Assembly (NCBI GenBank): GCA_002365595.1
Contig: DFAM01000018.1
Span: 1-6,678 of the forward strand
Origin: Acinetobacter sp. UBA3106
GTDB lineage: Bacteria > Pseudomonadota > Gammaproteobacteria > Pseudomonadales > Moraxellaceae
Direction of reading: 5' to 3'
DNA: 6,678 nucleotides
Position numbers and translations under genes: made by a program. The notes beneath the pieces are model-generated. The model saw nothing but the letters and a program-made list of their open reading frames with translations. It did no database searches and was not told the DNA's origin. Position 1 is the first letter of the stretch. Each line of letters starts with the position of its first letter. Of the stretch, positions 1 through 4,752 are shown in pieces.

Positions 1-160
1 TTTATGCGTGGGATTTTTTATGGCTAGAAACTATATAATTAAAATTATTTTCATACATTAAAATTTATTTTGAAAACTAATTCCCTTCTTTTTGGTTTTA
101 TAACTAATTTATAATTATCATTAAATTTAAGAGTCTATATTTTATTGATAAAATTTAGGC

Positions 161-189
161 TTGAAATTTACTTGAATATTAAACATATT
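161..189 (+). promoter_or_regulatory. Candidate sigma-70 promoter of the M20 peptidase gene
   Basis: TTGAAA at 161-166 and CATATT at 184-189 are separated by 17 bases, giving a plausible -35/-10 pair about 30 bases upstream of the start codon. The -10 matches consensus at 4 of 6 positions. The surrounding DNA is very AT-rich, so chance matches are common. A perfect 16-base palindrome (ATTTTAT-TG-ATAAAAT, 139-154) sits just upstream and could be an operator. No other gene is visible in 1-221. Confidence 0.35.
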
Positions 190-221
190 GAAGTCTGGAT
201 AATGATAAAAAGGAAGCCATA

Positions 222-1508
222 ATGAAAAAACACTCAAGTTTTACTACTCGAAAATTATCAAAAATTGCATTATTGAGTATTGCTCCTGTTTTTACAGTGT
301 CTCATGTGTATGCAATTTCGCCTGATCAAGTAAAAAAGGTAGTGACTGCAGACCAGGCAGCTTATTTGGTTACCTTAAAAGAACTGGTTCATATTGAATC
401 GGGCAGTAAAGATATTGAGGGTTTGAATCAAATTGCCAAAGTTGTGAGTGAAAAATTAAAAGCACAAGGCGCAACGGTTGAAGTGATTCAAAGCAATGAT
501 GTTTACCGTATGGACGATACGCCTGAGAAAGTGGGACCTGTGGTTAAGGCACTTTTTAAAGGCAAAGGCCAATCCAAAATTATGTTGATTGGGCATATGG
601 ACACGGTTTACCAAAAAGGGATGTTAAAAGATCAACCATTCCGTATTGAAGGTAATAAAGCTTATGGATTAGGGATTATTGACGATAAACAGGGAATTGC
701 AGCGGGGTTACATATCGTCAATATTTTGAAGAAGTTAAATTACCAAGATTATGGAACATTAACGGTTTTATTTAATTCAGATGAAGAAATCAGTTCACCT
801 GGTTCACGAAAATTAATAACTGAGACAGCACAAAACCAAGATATTGTGCTGTCTTTTGAAGGTGGCGGTAAAGATGGGAATTTACGCTTGGCGACTAGTG
901 GAATTGGAGCTGCATATTTAGATATTAAAGGTAAAGGTTCACATGCCGGTGTAAAACCTGAAGCAGGGGTGAATGCATTGACTGAATTGGCTCATCAGAT
1001 TGGACAATTACAAGATTTAAGTAATCCCAAAATAGGCTTGAAACTCAATTGGACTGTGGCAAATGCGGGTAAAACACGAAATGTAATCCCTGATCAGGCC
1101 ACTGCACAAGCAGATGTGCGTGCTTTACAAGTGAAAGACTTTGATCAAGTCGAGAAAGTGCTAGAAGAAAAAGTCAAAAATAAAAAATTGGCGGACAGTC
1201 AAGTCGCAGTAAAGTTTGAGGTTCGACGTCCACCTCTAGCAGCCAATGAAAATGCCCACAAGCTTGCAGAAAAAGCCCAAAAAATTTATAAGGATGAATT
1301 AGGCTTGGATTTAAAAGTGTCCACTACACCTACCGGTGGGGGAACTGATGCTGCATTTGCCGGATTGAAATCAAAGGCAGCAGTCATTGAGGGCATGGGT
1401 TTATCTGGTGATGGAGCTCACTCAGATGCTGCAGAATATATTTTAGTTGATAGTATTGTGCCAAGACTGTATTTAGCGACACGTTTGATTATGGAAGCCT
1501 CTAAATAA
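222..1508 (+). CDS. Exported M20-family glutamate carboxypeptidase (CPG2-like)
   Basis: This is a zinc metallopeptidase of 428 residues resembling Pseudomonas carboxypeptidase G2, which cleaves C-terminal glutamate from folates and related N-acyl glutamates. A Sec-type signal peptide covers residues 1-31 (basic start, hydrophobic stretch about 15-27, likely cleavage after VYA), so it should act in the periplasm. There is no twin arginine. The two-zinc site is intact: HMD with H125 and D127, bridging D154 in GIIDDK, catalytic E188 and ligand E189 in NSDEE, E213 in SFEGG, and H400 in GAHSDAAEY. The spacing matches my recollection of CPG2 (H112, D141, E175/E176, E200, H385). A dimerisation-domain insert spans roughly 225-325, starting near GKGSHAGVKPEAGVNAL. 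AGGAAG at 211-216 lies 5 bases before the ATG, which fixes the start. Folate, dipeptide or acyl-glutamate substrates cannot be told apart from sequence. The gene stands alone and converges on the small RNA downstream. Confidence 0.9.
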   Translation: MKKHSSFTTRKLSKIALLSIAPVFTVSHVYAISPDQVKKVVTADQAAYLVTLKELVHIESGSKDIEGLNQIAKVVSEKLKAQGATVEVIQSNDVYRMDDTPEKVGPVVKALFKGKGQSKIMLIGHMDTVYQKGMLKDQPFRIEGNKAYGLGIIDDKQGIAAGLHIVNILKKLNYQDYGTLTVLFNSDEEISSPGSRKLITETAQNQDIVLSFEGGGKDGNLRLATSGIGAAYLDIKGKGSHAGVKPEAGVNALTELAHQIGQLQDLSNPKIGLKLNWTVANAGKTRNVIPDQATAQADVRALQVKDFDQVEKVLEEKVKNKKLADSQVAVKFEVRRPPLAANENAHKLAEKAQKIYKDELGLDLKVSTTPTGGGTDAAFAGLKSKAAVIEGMGLSGDGAHSDAAEYILVDSIVPRLYLATRLIMEASK

Positions 1509-1522
1509 GCTTTAAAGACATG

Positions 1523-1549
1523 AAAAAGCCCCGACATCCTGTCGAGGCT
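1523..1549 (-). terminator. Intrinsic terminator of the small RNA
   Basis: Read on the minus strand, AGCC-T-CGACA / TGTCG-G-GGCT forms a 10-pair stem with one U-G pair and a GGA loop, followed by a run of five T (1527-1523). On the plus strand the same DNA has a C-A mismatch in the stem and only CTTCCG after it, so it is a much better terminator for the minus-strand RNA than for the M20 peptidase mRNA ending at 1508. It may still work weakly in both directions. Confidence 0.88.
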
Positions 1550-1646
1550 CTTCCGTATTTGTTCAAGGTATCACTCCTGTTCTACCTCAGCGTCCTGCTG
1601 TGTGTACTTTTATTCTTTTTATTTTAGAAACATCCTGTTTCTGTAT
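1523..1646 (-). ncRNA. RsmX/RsmY/RsmZ-type (CsrB-like) CsrA-sequestering small RNA
   Basis: On the minus strand about 124 bases carry five GGA motifs. Hairpin 1 (1642-1626) is AGAAACA-GGA-TGTTTCT. Hairpin 2 (1600-1588) is CAGC-AGGAC-GCTG. Hairpin 3 (1587-1566) has stem AGGTA/TACCT and a 12-base loop with ACAGGAG. A single-stranded ACGGA lies at 1556-1552. The terminator hairpin (1549-1527) has CAGGATG at its tip. Four motifs read CAGGA followed by T, C or G, the repeated element of CsrB-type RNAs. An A-rich linker joins hairpins 1 and 2. Known family behaviour: such RNAs bind several RsmA/CsrA dimers and relieve translational repression. Length is close to RsmY and RsmZ of Pseudomonas (about 120 nt). 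A GacA-type box and a -10 element lie upstream at the expected distances. The 5' end is inferred from the -10 and may be off by several bases. No protein-coding frame explains this stretch. Confidence 0.88.
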
Positions 1647-1652
1647 GAGTTA

Positions 1653-1681
1653 AATATAATCTGAACTCAGCCTGATGCATA
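1653..1681 (-). promoter_or_regulatory. Promoter core of the small RNA
   Basis: On the minus strand TATATT (1658-1653) matches the sigma-70 -10 consensus at 5 of 6 positions. At 17 bases spacing the -35 position (1681-1676) reads TATGCA, a poor match. A good -10 with a weak -35 fits a promoter that depends on an activator. Initiation would fall near 1646, just before the first GGA hairpin. Confidence 0.6.
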
Positions 1682-1702
1682 GCTTTCATTTTCTGCAGTC
1701 CA

Positions 1703-1720
1703 TGTAAGTAAAAGCTTACA
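1703..1720. promoter_or_regulatory. GacA-type upstream activating sequence (TGTAAG-N6-CTTACA)
   Basis: The 18 bases are a perfect copy of the palindrome TGTAAG-N6-CTTACA known as the GacA binding site upstream of rsmX, rsmY and rsmZ in Pseudomonas; the spacer here is TAAAAG. Its centre lies about 65 bases upstream of the predicted start of the small RNA, a position suited to activation. It begins 9 bases past the stop codon of the outer-membrane protein gene. I know of no other role for this exact palindrome, and it lacks the T-run needed to be a terminator. Confidence 0.87.
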
Positions 1721-1728
1721 GTATTGCT

Positions 1729-2421
1729 TTAAAAATATGCTTCTATGCCCAGATAAGGTCCTTTAAATTTAAGTTTGGTTTCTGCATTTGAACCTTCTTC
1801 CAGCTGTATGTCCAAAATACGATAGCCGACTCTGGCACCTACGTCGACCAGCAGGTTATCGATAAAATTATATTTGAGTTCTGCTTGAGCATCGCTAATT
1901 TGCTCATCATCCAGCGCAGCAAAACTGGCTTCTGCACGAACACTTAAACCTGTAAAAGGCAGGTTTACCCCGGCCTGGGCATAAAGTATCGGTAACGTAC
2001 TACTCACATCGAATGTGTCGGTATAATTTTGCACAATATCTCCGCTTAGACGTTTGGCTCCAAAGCCGACATCGGCATCGACGATATTGTCCAGCACTTC
2101 ATAATAAAGAATGAAATCTGTATAAGTGAGGTCAATCTGATGGCTATTTACTCCGGCAAGGCTTTGCTCACTGTCAGCTTGTAAATGGCTATGCTTAATT
2201 TTGGCATTGGGCAAAAATGGCACCGGATGTTCCAGCGCGACCGAGAACGACAACGCATCATCATCTTCCAGTTGAGCTTGAGGAAGGGAGGATGCCGGTT
2301 GAGTTAAATCGGTACTGTAGTTCCAATAATCAATATTGCCTTTGACCGCAATAACATCGGCTTGGGTGGAACTGAATGCGCCCAATCCAAGGGCTAAGCA
2401 AAGAATTTTGAATGATTGCAT
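1729..2421 (-). CDS. Outer-membrane beta-barrel protein (TIGR04219-like family)
   Basis: The 230-residue precursor has a Sec signal peptide (residues 1-21, cleavage after STQA, mature start DVIAVKGN). The rest alternates polar and hydrophobic residues in beta-strand fashion, for example around 56-64, 94-108, 114-121, 145-152, 157-168, 177-185 and 189-206. It ends in GIEAYF with a C-terminal phenylalanine, the usual signal for BAM-mediated insertion. The opening GNIDYWNYS and the size fit a family of small Gram-negative outer-membrane proteins of unknown function; I recognise the family type but cannot assign a substrate. AGGA at 2430-2427 lies five bases before the ATG. It is a single gene. 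No terminator is seen between its stop and the GacA-type box, so its mRNA may run on into the small RNA and use that terminator, giving a 3' UTR of about 200 bases. Confidence 0.72.
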   Translation of the reverse strand: MQSFKILCLALGLGAFSSTQADVIAVKGNIDYWNYSTDLTQPASSLPQAQLEDDDALSFSVALEHPVPFLPNAKIKHSHLQADSEQSLAGVNSHQIDLTYTDFILYYEVLDNIVDADVGFGAKRLSGDIVQNYTDTFDVSSTLPILYAQAGVNLPFTGLSVRAEASFAALDDEQISDAQAELKYNFIDNLLVDVGARVGYRILDIQLEEGSNAETKLKFKGPYLGIEAYF

Positions 2422-2467
2422 AAAAATCCTGAAGTGATGTGAACTGTTATTTTTGGAAAATCTTTTT

Positions 2468-2502
2468 CTGAGTTAAATAGAGTGAATCGAGACTCAACTC
2501 AG
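2468..2502 (-). repeat. Inverted repeat in the leader of the outer-membrane protein gene
   Basis: CTGAGTT (2468-2474) with GAGT (2480-2483) faces ACTCAACTCAG (2492-2502), giving 11 pairs with a 5-base bulge (AAATA) on one side. It lies 47-81 bases upstream of the minus-strand start codon, so it could be a 5' UTR hairpin or a regulator site. There is no T-run, so it is not a terminator. Confidence 0.5.
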
Positions 2503-2604
2503 CGCATCATATAGTGAATGCTAAAAAATTGCATCGTTGTTATTTCTCAAAATTAAAGCAAATTTTACCTGGCATAAAATGCAGATGATTTGAAAAATCC
2601 AAAG

Positions 2605-2650
2605 CTGCTTTTTATTGTTGAATTTTTATACAATAAATAAAAATAAGCAG
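2605..2650. repeat. Imperfect inverted repeat, CTGCTT-TTTATTGT type
   Basis: CTGCTT (2605-2610) plus TTTATTGT (2611-2618) pairs with ACAATAAA (2630-2637) and AAGCAG (2645-2650). The right arm has a 7-base insertion (TAAAAAT) and the central loop is 11 bases. The 14 matching pairs are split 8 and 6. The high AT content makes the inner arm less striking than the outer CTGCTT/AAGCAG part. Its role is unknown. Confidence 0.45.
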
Positions 2651-2834
2651 GGTAAATAACCTTAAGTTTTTATATCTAGCTCAGATATTCTTAAAAGTTT
2701 GTCAATGAATAATAGGGATAGGCCAAAAATAAGCCGATTAAATGAACATTCGCACTGAATATATTATAAAAAATAGATGCTTTGTAGATAAATTACAGAA
2801 ACTTCTTTCAAAAATGAGTATTGTTAAATCCATA

Positions 2835-2894
2835 CAAAAGATCGGTCTGAATTGTAATTTTTAACCAAGATTCAATTTCAGACTGATCTGTTTG
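2835..2894. repeat. Long imperfect inverted repeat, AGATCGGTCTGAA type
   Basis: The left arm (2835-2854) begins CAAAAGATCGGTCTGAA and the right arm (2873-2894) reads back as CAAACAGATCAGTCTGAA followed by ATTG. The arms match over about 20 positions with two single-base bulges and one G/A difference (a G-U pair in RNA on one strand). The loop is 18 bases (2855-2872). The pairing is GC-containing, unlike the surrounding AT-rich DNA. It could be a stable RNA leader hairpin, a degenerate miniature mobile element or a protein site. No T-run follows on either strand. Confidence 0.6.
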
Positions 2895-3009
2895 CATTTG
2901 AGAACAATTCACTCAAAAGGTGTAACCTCTAAATCAGACACAAGAATTATTTTTAAAAGGTACTTTTTTGCTCGCGAAATAACCCAGATAACAAGCAGCA
3001 TTTAAAGAT

Positions 3010-3024
3010 ACCTAAGGTTTAGGT
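3010..3024 (+). promoter_or_regulatory. Hairpin covering the ribosome binding site of the transporter gene
   Basis: ACCTAA-GGT-TTAGGT forms a perfect six-pair stem with a three-base loop. The only reasonable Shine-Dalgarno for the ATG at 3030 is the AGG at 3021-3023 (six bases before the start) within its right arm; a less well placed TAAGG lies in the left arm and loop. Folding would mask the binding site. Six pairs, half of them A-U, is a weak hairpin, so control is possible but unproven. Confidence 0.4.
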
Positions 3025-3029
3025 GTTTT

Positions 3030-4508
3030 ATGACAGATTCTCGTGAAAACTGGTCATCACGATCCGGCTTTATTATTGCAGCGGTCGGATCGGCTGTCGG
3101 TTTAGGTAATATTTGGCGTTTCCCATACGTCGCCTATGAAAATGGCGGTGGCGCGTTTCTTATTCCTTATCTTATTGCTTTAATTACTGCCGGTTTACCG
3201 CTTTTATTTCTCGACTATGCCGTCGGGCATAGAAGTAATAGCTCACCTCCAAAAGCCTATCGCAAATTATTCCGTGGCGGTGAAACTCTCGGATGGTGGC
3301 AAGTCAGTGTATGTATCATCATTGGTTTGTACTATGCCAGCGTTTTGACTTGGGCAGGCAGTTATGTGTACTTCTCCATTGGGCAGATGTGGGGCAGTGA
3401 TCCGGAAGGTTTCTTCTTTAAAACCTATTTACAAACCTCTGAAGCTACCGGTTTTGATCCGAGTTTTGTCAGCCATATTTTCTGGCCATTGGCAGGAATC
3501 TGGGCCTTAACCTTGGTGATTTTATATGGCGGGGTGAAAAAGGGTGTGGAACTTTCTAACAAGATTTTCATGCCATTATTGTTTGTTTTATTTACTCTTT
3601 TAGTGATTCAGTCACTTCGTTTACCTGGTGCGGTAGACGGTCTAAATGCCTTCTTCACGCCAAACTGGTCTGCCATGATGGACTATAAAGTCTGGCTGGC
3701 AGCTTATGGTCATACCTTCTTCTCGCTTTCAGTCGGGTTCGGGATCATGGTGACCTACGCTTCCTATTTAAAGCCGAAAACCAATTTAACCGGTTCGGGT
3801 TTGATTGTCGGTTTTGCCAATGCTTCAACTGAAATTCTGGCGGGTATTGGTATTTTTGCCGCATTGGGCTTCATGGCCTATAGCTCGAACAGCAATGTAC
3901 AGGATGTGGTGAGTGGCGGTATCGGGCTAGCCTTTATTGCCTTTCCTAAAATCATTTCCAGCCTGGGTGCGGGTGCAGACTTGTTTGGTATCCTGTTTTT
4001 TACCTCATTGTTTGTTGCCGGTATTTCATCGATGGTGAGTATTCTGGAAGTTCCAATCTCTGCCATGATGGACAAGCTGAAATGGAGCCGTAAGAAAGCG
4101 GTAACGATCGTAGGTGGTGGTAGTGCGGTTGTATCAATCGTTTTATTCTCCAGCGTGAACTCGATTAAACTGGTCGATATCATTGATCATTTTATTAACA
4201 ATATCGGCATTATCGGCGGTGCGTTGATTTCGATTATCAGTATTGCCTGGTTCAAACGTTCAGCTTTGATGGAGATCCGTAATCACGTCAATGCCATTTC
4301 AACGGTACATTTGGGCAAAGGTTGGGATTTCACTTTAACGGTGATTACCTCTTTGATTTTGCTGGTTACTTTGGGAATGACCATCTTTAACTTGTTATTA
4401 AAAGGTTATGGTGATTATAGTGTAAGTCTGCAGTGGTTATTTGGCTGGGGCTGCGTGATTTTCTGTGCAGTCATTGCTTTTATTTTGGCTCGCGTTAAAG
4501 ACCGCTAG
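3030..4508 (+). CDS. Sodium-coupled amino-acid transporter of the NSS/SNF family
   Basis: A 492-residue inner-membrane symporter with the LeuT fold, importing a neutral amino acid with Na+. TM1 carries GSAVGLGNIWRFPY (residues 20-33), placing G20, A22, V23 and N27 at the LeuT sodium-site positions. TM6 has the unwound FFSLSVGFG (230-238), with S232 where LeuT has T254. N264 in TM7 matches the Na1 ligand N286. A330, S333 and S334 in TM8 match the Na2 site. E268 falls where LeuT has E290, the acid that makes transport chloride-independent. I count about 12 membrane segments, the last at roughly 466-486, then a short basic tail. The next gene encodes a MetS-type small subunit, which points to the MetPS branch (methionine/alanine uptake, described in Corynebacterium). 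The substrate itself cannot be read from the sequence. The start at 3030 fits the short N-terminus before TM1. Confidence 0.92.
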   Translation: MTDSRENWSSRSGFIIAAVGSAVGLGNIWRFPYVAYENGGGAFLIPYLIALITAGLPLLFLDYAVGHRSNSSPPKAYRKLFRGGETLGWWQVSVCIIIGLYYASVLTWAGSYVYFSIGQMWGSDPEGFFFKTYLQTSEATGFDPSFVSHIFWPLAGIWALTLVILYGGVKKGVELSNKIFMPLLFVLFTLLVIQSLRLPGAVDGLNAFFTPNWSAMMDYKVWLAAYGHTFFSLSVGFGIMVTYASYLKPKTNLTGSGLIVGFANASTEILAGIGIFAALGFMAYSSNSNVQDVVSGGIGLAFIAFPKIISSLGAGADLFGILFFTSLFVAGISSMVSILEVPISAMMDKLKWSRKKAVTIVGGGSAVVSIVLFSSVNSIKLVDIIDHFINNIGIIGGALISIISIAWFKRSALMEIRNHVNAISTVHLGKGWDFTLTVITSLILLVTLGMTIFNLLLKGYGDYSVSLQWLFGWGCVIFCAVIAFILARVKDR

Positions 4509-4518
4509 GAGAGAAAAT

Positions 4519-4662
4519 ATGAATACTTCTGCAATCATCATGATGATTATTTCTATGCTGTTTTTATGGGGTGGATTAATCTTATCCATTCTGCATTTGA
4601 TGAAAAATCCTGAAGAGCTGGATGAGGTACTTGAAGAAGTGAAAGATCAACATACTCTTTAA
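4519..4662 (+). CDS. metS: MetS-type small subunit of the NSS transporter
   Basis: This is a 47-residue single-pass membrane protein. The N-terminus MNTSAIIMMIISMLFLWGG is typical of the methionine/alanine importer small-subunit family. One membrane helix covers about 5-27, followed by an acidic cytoplasmic tail (PEELDEVLEEVKD). The ATG at 4519 is preceded by AGGAG (4507-4511), which overlaps the transporter's TAG stop, with a 7-base gap; the two genes are almost certainly co-transcribed and translationally linked. An in-frame ATG at 4465 inside the transporter gene would add 18 residues but has no ribosome site and would break the family N-terminus. In Corynebacterium the small subunit is needed for MetP transport activity; the same role is inferred here. 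Genes this short are easily missed in annotation. Confidence 0.88.
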   Translation: MNTSAIIMMIISMLFLWGGLILSILHLMKNPEELDEVLEEVKDQHTL

Positions 4663-4678
4663 GTCAAAAAATTCATCA

Positions 4679-4708
4679 CTGACAAAATATGCAAATGAAA
4701 GTCATTAT
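4679..4708 (+). promoter_or_regulatory. Candidate zupT promoter
   Basis: CTGACA (4679-4684, 5 of 6 to the -35 consensus) is followed after 18 bases by CATTAT (4703-4708, 4 of 6). Transcription would begin near 4714-4716, within the centre of the palindrome at 4697-4728, so the zupT mRNA would lack the left arm and could not form the hairpin. The leader would be about 38 bases. This is plausible but not strong. Confidence 0.35.
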
Positions 4709-4728
4709 CATTTATGATAATGGCTTTC
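4697..4728. promoter_or_regulatory. 32-base palindrome upstream of zupT: metalloregulator operator or terminator
   Basis: GAAAGTCATTATCA and TGATAATGGCTTTC pair over 14 positions (one G-T) around TTTA. The inner CATTATCA-TTTA-TGATAATG contains ATGATAAT on both strands. Aligned to the Fur consensus GATAATGATAATCATTATC, I count 12 of 19 matches on the plus strand and 13 of 19 on the minus strand. The site overlaps the candidate zupT -10, as a repressor site would. The alternative is a terminator for the transporter operon, but the stem is AT-rich and the following TTGTTTC is a poor U-tract. If it did terminate, only 24 bases would remain for a zupT promoter. Confidence 0.55.
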
Positions 4729-4752
4729 TTGTTTCTAAAGTGGAGCATGGCT

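Larger units (their letters stand above)
2422..3029. other. 608-base non-coding divergent intergenic region rich in inverted repeats
   Basis: This lies between divergently transcribed genes and is markedly AT-rich. I see no convincing gene: the longest plus-strand frame worth noting (2742-2864, 40 codons) has no ribosome binding site and runs into a repeat arm. It holds three long imperfect inverted repeats (2468-2502, 2605-2650, 2835-2894), a smaller one (TTTGAG/CTCAAA, 2897-2917) and a hairpin at the downstream ribosome binding site. No promoter on either strand stands out; TTGAGA (2899) with TGTAAC (2921) at 16 bases spacing is the best weak candidate for the transporter. Confidence 0.6.

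Noticed and set aside
1..60. Tail of an upstream gene at the left edge
   Set aside because: All forward frames stop within 60 bases and none shows a recognisable C-terminus; the evidence is too little to call.
1527..1549. Terminator belonging mainly to the M20 peptidase gene
   Set aside because: On the plus strand the stem has a C-A mismatch and lacks a U-tract, while on the minus strand it pairs fully and is followed by five T.
1703..1720. Stem-loop just after the outer-membrane protein gene, as its terminator
   Set aside because: The stem has only six pairs and no T-run follows on the minus strand; the exact TGTAAG-N6-CTTACA form is better explained as a GacA-type box.
2571..2582. Sigma-54-like TGGCAT...TGCA
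   Set aside because: The GG to GC gap is 8 bases, not the required 10.
2742..2864. 40-codon plus-strand frame (MNIRTEYIIKN...) in the intergenic region
   Set aside because: No ribosome binding site, no family resemblance, and its 3' end runs into an inverted-repeat arm; length is within chance expectation.
3878..4183. 101-residue minus-strand open frame within the transporter gene
   Set aside because: Antisense shadow of a well-conserved membrane protein gene, with no ribosome site or recognisable family. The same applies to overlapping frames at 4689-4928, 4918-5106, 5274-5468, 5783-5980, 6152-6436 and 6195-6377.
4465..4518. N-terminal extension of the small subunit starting inside the transporter gene
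   Set aside because: No Shine-Dalgarno at 4465, while AGGAG precedes 4519 and the family N-terminus starts there.
4714..4752. Longer zupT N-terminus starting at 4714 or 4720
   Set aside because: These ATGs lie within the palindrome with no ribosome site; GGAG at 4742-4745 is correctly spaced only for 4753.
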